The notes: generated by a model from the sequence alone, not told the origin. Shown: positions 34,026 through 43,014, counted from the first letter of the stretch. The stretch is DNA of 64,000 bases from CAINEC01 sp046303115 (GCA_046303115.1 JBKCGZ010000143.1:1-64000), one strand, 5' to 3'. Translations and numbers: made by a program.

Positions 34026-36419
34026 TTACTTTTTGAATATTTTTTTCAGGCTCCACTTTTTTGGTTCAGGGTCACTGTAGTAATCTTCATTACCACTGAT
34101 ATATCCGTAATTGTGCCCATAGCCGTAGCCGTAAGTGCGACTAAAGTCAGAATCATTTAAGATGATACTTAAATTTTTGAATTTACCTTCTTCGTATAGT
34201 TCATTAAGAGATTTTAAGAATTCAATTCTTGAATAACCTTGACGAACGATGTAAAGATTGATATCAGAATAAGGCATAATTAATAAAGCATCTGATACAA
34301 CACCTAAAGGAGGCGTATCAATCACAACATAATCATACATCCCTTTGGCTTTATCAACCATATCCTGTAAATTCTTTTTAGATAATAACTCTGCAGGGTT
34401 TGGAGGTATTGGACCAGCAGTGATAAAATCAAGTCCATTCACTTTAGTTTGCTTTATAACCTCTTCTAATGAAGCCGTACCAGATAAATAATTACTTGCA
34501 CCTATCGAATTTTTGATGTCTAAATCATCAAATAATTTAGGTTTGCGTAAATCGAGGCCTATCATTAGTACCCTCTTTCCTTGCATTGCAATAATTGTTG
34601 CAAGGTTTAATGTAACAAACGACTTACCTTCCCCACCTACTGATGAAGTAATTGTTATTACCTTGCTTCCATCACCCAACCCATAATACTGCATATTCGT
34701 ACGAATTGTTCTGAATGCTTCAGCAATTGGCGACTTTGGTCTGTTATTAACTACTAAGTTCGATTTATCATCAGAGTGCCCTACCACACCTAAAACAGGG
34801 ACAGAAGTGAGTTTAACTACATCATCACGATTTTGAATAGTAGATTTAAACAGTGATTTTCCTAAAATATAAGCTCCGGGTATTAATAAAGTAAAAATCA
34901 ATAGTAATGCAATAAGTAATATTTTATTAGGAGATACGGGCTTTTCACCCAAACTTGCTTTATCCAAAATTCTATTATCAGAAACAGCTGTTGCTTTTGC
35001 AATGCTTGTCTCTGCTTTCTTTTGCAACAAGAATGTATAGATATTTTGATTAACTTCTACATTTCGTTGAATACCGATATAATCACGCTCCAACTCAGGA
35101 GCTTGTTTAATTTGTGATTCAACGCCCGCAATCTGTTGGTCAATTGATGACTTGGTAATCAATAAACGATCTTGAATAGATTTAATGTTTTCGAGTATGG
35201 AATTCTTAGTTTCAAGAATTTGTTGATCAATAATTTTAAGTGCTGGTGCATTATTTTTTACTCCATAAGCAGAGCTTTTCCTTTTCGCTTGTAAAGTTTG
35301 ATAATTTGTAAGCAACTCTACTAAAAGTGGATCAGGTATACCCATACTTGACGGAGCCATGGTAGATAAATCCTGATTGGTTGAAACATAAGTATACAAA
35401 TTTCGCAAAGAAGAAATATCAATATTGCTTTTCACACGTTGAATATCCAAGTCACTAAGTTTAGTAACCATAGCTTTCGACTCTTCACTTAAATCAACAG
35501 TCTTATTTTTTTCTTTAAAAGTTTGAAGTTCTTGCTCAGAAATATTTAAAGAATCACCTGTATTGTTTAGCTGATCTTCAACAAACTTTAAAGTTAAAGC
35601 CGCAACAGTTGCCTTGTTTTCAACATCTAAATCGATATATACTTTACCAATCGTATTCAATACATCAATCGCTCTTACAGGTATTACATCTTTGTATGTT
35701 AAAATAATAATATTTGCATCCTTCTCCATTGGCTCCGCTGTAAGGTTACCAATGATATCATTAGTTAACTTATTTAAATTTCTAACACGAAAAGAATATG
35801 TTGACCCTTCAGAAGGAAGTGCAATTGTATCGGAAGCATTAACCACTAAATCAAAATAAGTTAAGGTGTCTTTTTTTAATTTCAAATTTTCACCCAATGC
35901 AATTATTTTAGAAAATTCAAATGACGGAATATCATCACCATTATACTCAGCGTCTATTTTCAAGTGATTTTTATCTACTACAGTAACTGAAAAAGATTGG
36001 TCTTGAATAAACTGGTTTATTTTATTGACTTCAATTGTAAATGGAGGGTAGGGGTAAATTGGACGATTCGGATACACAGAAGTATTGTAGTACTCAACTC
36101 TGAGCCCTAACTTTTCAATTGTATTATGAATAACTGTACGAGAAGTTATTTTACCAATCTCTGTTGATACACTCGTATTAGTTCCAAATAAATCACTTGT
36201 TAGAAAATCTTCGAAACTATCTGATGATTTACTGTCGTCTATTAACACAGAAGAGGTGCTCTGATAAATTGGCAGATTAACATACACATAAACAAAAGTC
36301 AGAGCAGTCAGAATCACTCCTGTTACTAAGAAATAATGCCACTTAGATAAAATCTCGTTGAACAAATGACTGAGATCTAACTCATCATTATTCCTTTTAT
36401 TAACTGAACCTTTATTCAT
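34026..36419 (-). CDS. Wzc-type polysaccharide co-polymerase / tyrosine autokinase
   Basis: Inner-membrane chain-length and export protein for capsule or exopolysaccharide. It has a Wzz domain with two transmembrane helices (about 28-48 and 500-520), coiled coils between (about 270-480), and a cytoplasmic BY-kinase domain. Walker A SSVGGEGKS is at 592-600 and Walker B VVIDTPP at 698-704. Walker A' reads IGLDLRKP (620-627): the first Asp of the usual D-x-D-x-R is Gly621. The tail has seven tyrosines in residues 763-781 (YGYGYG, YGY, DYY), the probable autophosphorylation cluster. The wza-like gene lies directly upstream with no gap. Confidence 0.9.
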   Translation of the reverse strand: MNKGSVNKRNNDELDLSHLFNEILSKWHYFLVTGVILTALTFVYVYVNLPIYQSTSSVLIDDSKSSDSFEDFLTSDLFGTNTSVSTEIGKITSRTVIHNTIEKLGLRVEYYNTSVYPNRPIYPYPPFTIEVNKINQFIQDQSFSVTVVDKNHLKIDAEYNGDDIPSFEFSKIIALGENLKLKKDTLTYFDLVVNASDTIALPSEGSTYSFRVRNLNKLTNDIIGNLTAEPMEKDANIIILTYKDVIPVRAIDVLNTIGKVYIDLDVENKATVAALTLKFVEDQLNNTGDSLNISEQELQTFKEKNKTVDLSEESKAMVTKLSDLDIQRVKSNIDISSLRNLYTYVSTNQDLSTMAPSSMGIPDPLLVELLTNYQTLQAKRKSSAYGVKNNAPALKIIDQQILETKNSILENIKSIQDRLLITKSSIDQQIAGVESQIKQAPELERDYIGIQRNVEVNQNIYTFLLQKKAETSIAKATAVSDNRILDKASLGEKPVSPNKILLIALLLIFTLLIPGAYILGKSLFKSTIQNRDDVVKLTSVPVLGVVGHSDDKSNLVVNNRPKSPIAEAFRTIRTNMQYYGLGDGSKVITITSSVGGEGKSFVTLNLATIIAMQGKRVLMIGLDLRKPKLFDDLDIKNSIGASNYLSGTASLEEVIKQTKVNGLDFITAGPIPPNPAELLSKKNLQDMVDKAKGMYDYVVIDTPPLGVVSDALLIMPYSDINLYIVRQGYSRIEFLKSLNELYEEGKFKNLSIILNDSDFSRTYGYGYGHNYGYISGNEDYYSDPEPKKWSLKKIFKK

Positions 36420-37187
36420 TTATTTTGATCTAAAATATAAAGTACCTAAAAATGCCAACGAAGTTGCAACCGAAGTAAATATTCCCGCAGCTACACTAAT
36501 TTGCGAGAACGCTTTTTTACGACTTGGTGCAACATAAACAACATCATCTGGATAAAGATATTTTGCTGCACCTACAAGCGAACTTTGATTGGTTAGATCA
36601 ATTGGAATTTCAATCGAGCCCTTAGCTGTTTGGCGAATAATTTTAATATTCGTTCGGTCGGCATAGTTTGCTACATCACCCGCTAAAGCGAGTCCTTCAA
36701 TTAAAGTAATTCTTTCATTCGGAACATAATATAAGCCTGGCTTTTGAACCTCACCTACTACTGAAATTTTAAAACTTAATTTCTTAACCACTATAATTGG
36801 TTCATCTAAATAAGATCTAAATTTTTGAGTGATTAAGTCGCGAGCTTCAGGTACAGATAAACCCTGCAACATTACTTCGCCGATATAGGGTAAAATAACT
36901 TTCCCTGTCTTATCAATCGTAAAACCTTTTTCATAAGCAGAACGATTATCAACTATAGTTGCTCTGTCCTTACTAATACCAATTCCAGGAAATGCATCTG
37001 GATTTACTGTATACAAATCAACTGTAATGATATCGCCTATTGCCAATTTCATTTCAAAGGCAGTTGTATCATTGGTATTACCTGAATTATTCTGAAAATA
37101 AACAATCTTCTTTTGTGGAGTACAAGAAAACATACATCCAAAAAGGATTACCAAAACTACACTTTTAAAGATGTTTTTAATTTTCAT
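36420..37187 (-). CDS. Polysaccharide export lipoprotein (Wza/SLBB family)
   Basis: Outer-membrane polysaccharide export protein. The signal ends in a lipobox-like FSC (Cys22). The poly-export domain starts at YRIGDIITV-like FEMKLAIGDIITVDL, and the SLBB domain includes ISVVGEVQKPGLYYVPNERITLIEGLALAGD (about 141-173; location only). The last about 25 residues are hydrophobic (VAAGIFTSVATSLAFLGTLYF), resembling the C-terminal helix that forms the outer-membrane pore in Wza. Length is 255 aa. It directly precedes the Wzc-type gene and begins 8 bases after the acyl-CoA dehydrogenase stop. Confidence 0.9.
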   Translation of the reverse strand: MKIKNIFKSVVLVILFGCMFSCTPQKKIVYFQNNSGNTNDTTAFEMKLAIGDIITVDLYTVNPDAFPGIGISKDRATIVDNRSAYEKGFTIDKTGKVILPYIGEVMLQGLSVPEARDLITQKFRSYLDEPIIVVKKLSFKISVVGEVQKPGLYYVPNERITLIEGLALAGDVANYADRTNIKIIRQTAKGSIEIPIDLTNQSSLVGAAKYLYPDDVVYVAPSRKKAFSQISVAAGIFTSVATSLAFLGTLYFRSK

Positions 37188-37195
37188 AAGTTAAT

Positions 37196-38335
37196 TTATT
37201 GTAGAACACTTCTTGCTATGACAATTCTTTGAACCTCTGAAGTGCCTTCGTAAATCTGAGTAATTTTTGCGTCACGCATTAAACGCTCAACATGGAATTC
37301 TTTTACAAATCCGTAACCACCGTGAATCTGAACCGCTTCAACGGTCGTTTTCATAGCAACTTCTGATGCAAATAATTTTGCCATTGAGCTCGATTGATTA
37401 TAATCAACTTTGTTATCTTTTTGCCAAGCCGCTTTTAAGCACAATAAACGAGCTGCTTCGATTTCAGTGGCCATATCTGCCAACTTAAATTGTATAGCCT
37501 GGTGATTGGAAATTTCAGTACCGAAAGCTTTGCGCTCTTTTGAATATTTAAGTGCTAACTCGTAGGCTCCACTTGCAATTCCTAAAGCTTGTGCTGCAAT
37601 TCCAATACGACCACCAGTTAATGTTTTCATTGCAAACTTAAAACCAAATCCGTCCTCACCAATTCTGTTTTCCTTAGGAACTTTCACATCTTGAAACATC
37701 AATGAATGCGTATCAGAACCACGAATTCCTAATTTATTTTCTTTTGGTCCAACTGTAAATCCGGGCATTCCCTTTTCTACAATCAAACAATTAATTCCTT
37801 TATGACCTTTAGCAACATCCGTTTGTGCCATAACTAAAAAAACACTTGCTGAGTTTCCATTGGTAATCCAATTCTTAGTCCCGTTCAACAAATAATGGTC
37901 GCCCATATCGATTGCTGTTGTGCGCTGCGAAGTTGCATCTGATCCTGCTTCTGGCTCTGACAAACAAAATCCGCCAATCATTTCACCTTTTGCTAATGGA
38001 ACTAAATATTTTTGCTTTTGATCTTCGTTACCGAAAGTTTCTAATCCCCAGCAAACTAAAGAATTGTTCACTGACATTACCACAGATGCAGAAGCATCTA
38101 CCTTAGAAATTTCTTCCATTGCCAAAACATAAGAAATGGTATCTAAACCACTTCCACCATATTGAGGTGATACCATCATTCCCATGAACCCAAGTTCACC
38201 TAATCGTTTGATTTGTTCTGCAGGGAATTTTTGATGTTCATCACGCTCAATTACACCTGGTAATAGTTCTTGCTGTGCGAAGTCACGCGCAGCTTGTTGA
38301 ATCATTAAATGTTCTTCACTTAATTGAAATAGCAT
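37196..38335 (-). CDS. Acyl-CoA dehydrogenase (short-chain type)
   Basis: FAD enzyme that introduces the 2,3 double bond in acyl-CoA. Signatures visible are the FAD/substrate segment GGFCLSEPEAGSD (about 125-137), WITNG, and the C-terminal QIYEGTSEVQRIVIAR containing the catalytic Glu. Length is 379 aa, typical of butyryl/isovaleryl-type enzymes; the exact chain length cannot be told. It shares direction and an 8-base gap with the capsule export genes, which may be read-through rather than a functional link. Confidence 0.94.
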   Translation of the reverse strand: MLFQLSEEHLMIQQAARDFAQQELLPGVIERDEHQKFPAEQIKRLGELGFMGMMVSPQYGGSGLDTISYVLAMEEISKVDASASVVMSVNNSLVCWGLETFGNEDQKQKYLVPLAKGEMIGGFCLSEPEAGSDATSQRTTAIDMGDHYLLNGTKNWITNGNSASVFLVMAQTDVAKGHKGINCLIVEKGMPGFTVGPKENKLGIRGSDTHSLMFQDVKVPKENRIGEDGFGFKFAMKTLTGGRIGIAAQALGIASGAYELALKYSKERKAFGTEISNHQAIQFKLADMATEIEAARLLCLKAAWQKDNKVDYNQSSSMAKLFASEVAMKTTVEAVQIHGGYGFVKEFHVERLMRDAKITQIYEGTSEVQRIVIARSVLQ

Positions 38336-38355
38336 AGCTCTTACTTTTGTTGGCG

Positions 38356-38363
38356 CAAAAATA
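38356..38363 (-). promoter_or_regulatory. Candidate -7 element for the acyl-CoA dehydrogenase
   Basis: The minus strand reads TATTTTTG followed by C, an exact TAnnTTTG match, 20 bases before the ATG. No matching TTG was found at the usual distance. Confidence 0.35.
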
Positions 38364-38420
38364 AGTTATTTAAGGGTAATTTTCGATTATTTCGTTGCAT
38401 ATTTGGAAATATTTTACTCT

Positions 38421-39506
38421 ATGCAAAGTATGAAAAATGATATTATAATAGGACTTATGTCAGGAACCTCAATGGATGGATTAGACCTTTGTGCCTGCGA
38501 GTTTAAGAACAACAAAAATTCTATTGAATTTCGGATCATACATGCTGATACGATTCCCTACTCTGAAGAATGGAGAAAAAAGCTTTGGAATGCACCTGAA
38601 TTGTCCGGAGAAAAACTTATTAAATTGAATCATGATTTGGGAACATATTACGGTAAAACCACATTAGCTTTTATCGAGCGAAATCATTTACGCCCAACTT
38701 TAATTTCTTCTCACGGCCATACCATATTTCATCAACCACAAAACGGATTTACTTTGCAAATAGGGTCAGGTGCAAACATTGCTGCTTTAACAGGCATAGA
38801 TACTATATGCGACTTCAGAAGTAAAGATGTTGCACTTGGAGGACAAGGAGCACCTTTAGTTCCGATAGGCGATCAATTTTTATTCAGTAACTATGAGGCC
38901 TGTTTAAACCTTGGAGGCATTGCTAATATTTCATTTTTTCAAGAAGGAAAACAAATTGCATTTGATATTTGCCCGGTAAATATGGCCTTGAATTATTACG
39001 CTGAAAAATTAAATTTAAACTATGATAACAAAGGGCAAATTGCTTCGACAGGAAAAATAATTCAAAGCCTATTAGATGACTTAAATCGACTATCCTTTTA
39101 TTCTGAAAAAGGTCCGAAATCTTTGGGGAAAGAATGGTTTGATAAATATTTCTTACCAGTAATAAATGAGTCTGAAAAACAAAATAATTCGACTATTGCT
39201 GACATATTGCGTACAATAGTTGAACACATTTCAATTCAACATAGTCAAATATTTTCTGAAAACAATATAAAAGGCCCCGTCCTAATTTCAGGTGGCGGAG
39301 CCTTAAATGATTTTTTAATCAGTAGAATTATTTCTAATTCTTCAACTGATATTTATATCCCCGATTCAAATGTCATCAACTACAAAGAAGCATTAATATT
39401 TGCTTTCTTGGGATGGCTTTATTGTGAGAACAAAACAAACACATTGTCGAGTGCAACCGGAGCGAAAAAAGATAGTATTGGAGGCGCTTTATACAAAGGC
39501 CTTTAA
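38421..39506 (+). CDS. anmK: Anhydro-N-acetylmuramic acid kinase
   Basis: Cleaves and phosphorylates 1,6-anhydro-MurNAc released by wall turnover, feeding it back to MurNAc-6-P. The N-terminal GLMSGTSMDGLDL phosphate loop and DFRSKDVALGGQGAPLVP (the catalytic Asp region) are clear. The frame is open from a TTG at 38403, but a -7-like CATATTTG (38398-38405) overlaps that codon, so ATG at 38421, or at 38430 giving MKNDIIIGLMSGTS, is a better start. Length is about 358-361 aa. Its stop touches the stop of the converging acidic-protein gene. Confidence 0.95.
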   Translation: MQSMKNDIIIGLMSGTSMDGLDLCACEFKNNKNSIEFRIIHADTIPYSEEWRKKLWNAPELSGEKLIKLNHDLGTYYGKTTLAFIERNHLRPTLISSHGHTIFHQPQNGFTLQIGSGANIAALTGIDTICDFRSKDVALGGQGAPLVPIGDQFLFSNYEACLNLGGIANISFFQEGKQIAFDICPVNMALNYYAEKLNLNYDNKGQIASTGKIIQSLLDDLNRLSFYSEKGPKSLGKEWFDKYFLPVINESEKQNNSTIADILRTIVEHISIQHSQIFSENNIKGPVLISGGGALNDFLISRIISNSSTDIYIPDSNVINYKEALIFAFLGWLYCENKTNTLSSATGAKKDSIGGALYKGL

Positions 39507-39734
39507 TTACTCATCATCATCGTCGTCATCAAAGAAATCATCGAATGATTCTAGATTACTAACAGCCATGTCATCTGGATCCATGTCATCATCATCATCA
39601 TCAAAATCATCGAACTTTTTATTCTTTAGTTCTTTCGATTTCAAAGGCTCCATCTTACGGCCTTTTGCAGCAGAGTCGCTTGTTTTCTTAGCTTTGGACT
39701 CAGTAGTTTTTCCAGTTTTCTTGGAAGTTTTCAT
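39507..39734 (-). CDS. Small two-faced protein: basic N half, poly-Asp C half
   Basis: A 75-aa protein whose first about 40 residues are Lys/Ser/Thr-rich and whose last about 35 contain runs of aspartate (FDDFDDDDDD and FFDDDDDDE). No domain is recognised. The sharp charge split, an upstream promoter pair and tight packing against anmK argue that it is a real gene. Similar short acidic-tail proteins are, as far as I know, common in Bacteroidota. Possible roles, inferred from charge only, include a nucleic-acid mimic or a chaperone for basic proteins. It is predicted to be cytoplasmic. Confidence 0.65.
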   Translation of the reverse strand: MKTSKKTGKTTESKAKKTSDSAAKGRKMEPLKSKELKNKKFDDFDDDDDDMDPDDMAVSNLESFDDFFDDDDDDE

Positions 39735-39824
39735 TTGCGAGAGTTGAGCAAAATTAAAGGTTAAGAAATATGATTTATTTAGTTCAGTTTATCTTTAATG
39801 TTTACTTGCGATGCAAGCACAGCA

Positions 39825-39857
39825 CAAAAGTAAAAAAGATTTATTCTACTTTAACAA
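39825..39857 (-). promoter_or_regulatory. Candidate promoter of the small acidic protein
   Basis: Minus strand: TTG at 39857-39855, a 22-base spacer, then TACTTTTG (39832-39825), a full consensus match, giving a leader of about 85 bases. A second exact -7 box, TAATTTTG (39756-39749), lies nearer the ATG without a clear -33. Confidence 0.5.
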
Positions 39858-39929
39858 AACTTTAGTACAATTTTAATGTTATTTTTTTTCATAGCAAAAA
39901 AACAAAAATAAAAATAATTCAAAAAAATA

Positions 39930-40592
39930 ATGCTACAACCCAACACCCTAAAATTTCTGAAATCGCTCGACAAAAACAACACTCGCGAGTGGTTCGAAAA
40001 AAACAAGAATTTATATGAATCTGCGAAAGCTGACTTTAACAGTTGGGTAGAGAAAATCATTTTAGAAGCTCAAAAAACAAATGATGATTACCAGCATTTA
40101 GCAGTGAAAGATTGCGTGTTTAGGATTTATCGTGATGTACGTTTCAGCAAAAACAAACTGCCCTATAAAAACAACATGGGTGCACAGCTGAAAAAAGGTG
40201 GAAAAAAATCGCCCTACTGTGGCTTTTATATTCATATTGAACCAAGCACAAATGGATCATTTATAGCGGGCGGATTTTGGATGCCGGAAGGCGATGTGCT
40301 AAAAAAACTTCGACAGGAAGTAGAATACAATACCGATGACTTTAAAAAAATCATCAACGATAAAAAATTTAAAGCATTATTTGGAGAGCTCGAAGAACAT
40401 AAATTGAAAAAAGCACCCAAAGGTATTGACCCATCCTACCCTGATGTAGAATTGTTAAAATATACAAGCTACGTTGTAAGTGCCCCAATAGACAATAGTG
40501 AATTGACCTCTGAAAAATTAAACAAACAAATTATAAAAGGATTAAAAACAATACAGCCCTTCTTAGATTTTTTAAATACTGCAATGGAATAA
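39930..40592 (+). CDS. DUF2461 family protein
   Basis: A 220-aa cytoplasmic protein of the DUF2461 family (TIGR02453). The recognisable parts are the start LKFLKSLDKNNTREWFEKNKNLYESAK, given as location residues 8-34, then FRIYRDVRFSKNKLPYKNN and the GFWMPEGDVLKKLRQE segment. The function is unknown. It stands alone, with an AT-rich leader and a strong terminator shared with metK. Confidence 0.88.
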   Translation: MLQPNTLKFLKSLDKNNTREWFEKNKNLYESAKADFNSWVEKIILEAQKTNDDYQHLAVKDCVFRIYRDVRFSKNKLPYKNNMGAQLKKGGKKSPYCGFYIHIEPSTNGSFIAGGFWMPEGDVLKKLRQEVEYNTDDFKKIINDKKFKALFGELEEHKLKKAPKGIDPSYPDVELLKYTSYVVSAPIDNSELTSEKLNKQIIKGLKTIQPFLDFLNTAME

Positions 40593-40619
40593 AAAAAGGA
40601 GGGCAAACCCCTCCTTTTT
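40593..40619. terminator. Bidirectional intrinsic terminator
   Basis: AAAAAGGAGGG (40593-40603) pairs with CCCTCCTTTTT (40609-40619) around a 5-base loop, between the converging DUF2461 gene and metK. A-run and T-run flanks let it act in both directions. Confidence 0.9.
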
Positions 40620-40639
40620 ATTTTATTACGAATAACAGA

Positions 40640-41902
40640 TTATTTAATTCCGAATGCCTTCTTAACAGCAGGAACAGCGTTCAAATTTTCCCAAGGGAAC
40701 AATGTAACTTTAATCTTCTTTTCGTTTTTCTTTCCTTTGTTAAACACCTTTGTTACTTCTTTGCACTCACGTCCCATATGTCCGTAAGCAGCTGTCTCAC
40801 GATAGATTGGTGTACGTAATTTAAAACGTTGCTCAATAAAATAAGGACGCATGTTGAAGTCCTTCATGCTTCCAATTTTAGCAGCAATCTGTCCGTCAGT
40901 CATGTTCACCTTTGAAGTACCATATGTATTAACAAATAATCCAACAGGATCAGCAACTCCAATTGCATATGCAACCTGAACTAATGCTTCATCACAAACG
41001 CCTGCAGCAACTAAATGCTTAGCTACGTGACGAGCGGCATATGCAGCTGAACGGTCTACCTTCGAAGGATCTTTACCAGAGAATGCACCACCACCGTGAG
41101 CACCTTTTCCACCGTAAGTATCAACGATGATTTTTCTTCCCGTTAAACCTGTATCACCATGTGGACCACCGATAACGAATTTACCTGTAGGATTAACATG
41201 ATAATTAATTTTATTATTGAATAACGCCTGAACACGCTTTGGTAATTTTTTCATTACGCGTGGTACTAAAATATTAATAACGTCTTTCTTAATCTGAGCC
41301 AACATTTCTGCTTCTTTACCAAAGTCATCATGTTGCGTTGAAATTACAATTGTATCAATACGTACTGGTTTGTGATCATCTGAATACTCAATCGTAACCT
41401 GGCTCTTAGCATCAGGACGAAGGTATTTCATCACTTTACCTTCTTTGCGAATTGCTGATAGTTCGCGAAGCAAGGTGTGAGATAATTCTAAAGGAAGAGG
41501 CATGAAATTATCCGTCTCTCGGTTAGCATAACCAAACATCATTCCCTGATCACCCGCACCTTGATCTTCTTTCTTTTTTCTAACTACACCTTGATTAATA
41601 TCTGGCGACTGCTCATGAATGGCAGATAAAATTCCACAAGAATTAGCTTCGAACATATACTCGCTTTTCGTATATCCGATATCACGAATAACTTCTCTTG
41701 CGATATCTTGCACATCTAGGTAAGCGTTTGATTTAACCTCTCCAGCCAATACGACCTGTCCTGTTGTAACAAGTGTTTCACAAGCCACCTTCGATGAAGG
41801 ATCATATGCTAAGAAATAATCGATTAATGCGTCTGAAATTTGATCGGCTACTTTATCTGGATGCCCTTCAGATACCGACTCGGAAGTAAATAAGTATGAC
41901 AT
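40640..41902 (-). CDS. metK: S-adenosylmethionine synthetase
   Basis: Makes S-adenosylmethionine from methionine and ATP. Clear signatures are GHPDKVADQISDALIDYFL near the N terminus, the GAGDQGMMFGYA motif near residue 118, and the GGGAFSGKDPSKVDRSAAY loop near 266-284. Length of 420 aa is typical. A -7 box is found 34-41 bases upstream. No SAM riboswitch structure was noticed in the short leader. Confidence 0.98.
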   Translation of the reverse strand: MSYLFTSESVSEGHPDKVADQISDALIDYFLAYDPSSKVACETLVTTGQVVLAGEVKSNAYLDVQDIAREVIRDIGYTKSEYMFEANSCGILSAIHEQSPDINQGVVRKKKEDQGAGDQGMMFGYANRETDNFMPLPLELSHTLLRELSAIRKEGKVMKYLRPDAKSQVTIEYSDDHKPVRIDTIVISTQHDDFGKEAEMLAQIKKDVINILVPRVMKKLPKRVQALFNNKINYHVNPTGKFVIGGPHGDTGLTGRKIIVDTYGGKGAHGGGAFSGKDPSKVDRSAAYAARHVAKHLVAAGVCDEALVQVAYAIGVADPVGLFVNTYGTSKVNMTDGQIAAKIGSMKDFNMRPYFIEQRFKLRTPIYRETAAYGHMGRECKEVTKVFNKGKKNEKKIKVTLFPWENLNAVPAVKKAFGIK

Positions 41903-41935
41903 ATTATTTTATAGTGTTTTTATTATTTGAAGCGA

Positions 41936-41943
41936 CAAAGATA
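41936..41943 (-). promoter_or_regulatory. Candidate -7 element of metK
   Basis: The minus strand reads TATCTTTG, an exact match to TAnnTTTG, 33 bases before the ATG. The -33 region is T-rich but lacks a clear TTG at the right spacing. Confidence 0.45.
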
Positions 41944-41973
41944 AAAAAAGCCATCAAGCAGAAAAATTGAGGA

Positions 41974-42888
41974 TTATTTTTTAGAAGTTAACTGTCTGAA
42001 TACAGATTCGAGACTATTTTCTTCCTTTTGCATGGTAATTACAGCAAGATTATTCTGAACTGCGAAATTGAAAATCAACGGACGTAAATCTTGTCCTTTA
42101 GGCCCTATCACTTTATAGGTTTTATCATTAACAGAAAGCACTTTTTTAATTCCTGTAATAGTACTGAGTTTTTCAGAAGAAACAGCCTTGTCGAATTCAA
42201 CTAAAATAATTGTCTCGGAATCGGATTTCTGTTGTAAGAAAGAGGTTTTATCATCGGCAACTATTTTTCCTTTATTGATAATAACAACCCGATCACAGAT
42301 TGCTTCTACTTCTTGCATAATATGCGTTGAAAGAATAACTGTTTTCTCTTTTCCGATATTTTTAATCAACTTGCGAATATCGACTAATTGATTAGGGTCT
42401 AATCCTGTTGTTGGCTCATCTAAAATCAATACACTCGGGTTATGAATCATCGCTTGGGCTAAACCCACTCTCTGACGATATCCCTTTGACAATGCTCCAA
42501 TCTTTTTATGCTGCTCAGCTCCTAATCCCGTCACTTCTATCATGTCTTTCACACGCGAAGCCACTGTTGCTGAAGGCAACTGAATCCCTGCGATGAAAGA
42601 AAGAAACTCCTTAACATACATATCGTGATACAAAGGATTATGCTCCGGAAGATAACCTACTCGCTCACGCACTTTAATTGGATCAGCCGTGACATCAAAA
42701 CCATCAACAGAAACAGTTCCTGAATTTTGAGGCAAAAAGCATGTAATAATTTTCATCATCGTTGATTTTCCTGCTCCATTAGGCCCTAAAAAGCCAACCA
42801 CCTGACCAGGCTCAACCGTGAATGAAACATCATCCAACGCACGCTGTGTGCCATATAATTTTGTAATGTTTTTTACCTCAACTGACAT
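41974..42888 (-). CDS. gldA: GldA-like ABC transporter ATP-binding protein
   Basis: ATPase subunit resembling GldA of the gliding-motility ABC transporter GldAFG. Walker A GPNGAGKST (about 37-45), the signature SKGYRQRVGLAQ, Walker B LILDEPTTGLDP and the H-loop STHIMQE are all present. The stretch VGYLPEHNPLYHDMYVKEFL is characteristic of GldA. The frame extends upstream to a TTG at 42897, but ATG 42888 starts the protein at MSVEVKNITKLYGTQ, and a perfect -7 box ends only 6 bases before it. The partner permease genes gldF and gldG are not here. A general ABC-2 export role is the alternative. Confidence 0.85.
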   Translation of the reverse strand: MSVEVKNITKLYGTQRALDDVSFTVEPGQVVGFLGPNGAGKSTMMKIITCFLPQNSGTVSVDGFDVTADPIKVRERVGYLPEHNPLYHDMYVKEFLSFIAGIQLPSATVASRVKDMIEVTGLGAEQHKKIGALSKGYRQRVGLAQAMIHNPSVLILDEPTTGLDPNQLVDIRKLIKNIGKEKTVILSTHIMQEVEAICDRVVIINKGKIVADDKTSFLQQKSDSETIILVEFDKAVSSEKLSTITGIKKVLSVNDKTYKVIGPKGQDLRPLIFNFAVQNNLAVITMQKEENSLESVFRQLTSKK

Positions 42889-42894
42889 ATTGCA

Positions 42895-42902
42895 CAAATG
42901 TA
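42895..42902 (-). promoter_or_regulatory. -7 element next to the gldA start codon
   Basis: The minus strand reads TACATTTG, an exact TAnnTTTG match, with only 6 bases before the ATG. Transcription would begin at or within a few bases of the start codon, which suggests a leaderless mRNA. Confidence 0.45.
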
Positions 42903-43001
42903 GAATTATTGATTGAAATATTAAATTCCAAACTCAAAGATTTTAAAAACTACTGATTGAACAAACAATAAGCTCTAAGAATAATTAGAATTTTAAACTA
43001 C

Positions 43002-43009
43002 TATCTTTG
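43002..43009 (+). promoter_or_regulatory. -7 element next to the rsgA start codon
   Basis: TATCTTTG matches the consensus exactly and ends 5 bases before ATG 43015, again suggesting a leaderless mRNA. A TTG start codon at 43012 would be closer still. Confidence 0.45.
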
Positions 43010-43014
43010 TTTTG

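Noticed and set aside
41903..41973. SAM riboswitch before metK
   Set aside because: The gap is only 71 bases with a -7 box about 34 bases from the ATG, and no multi-stem fold was visible.
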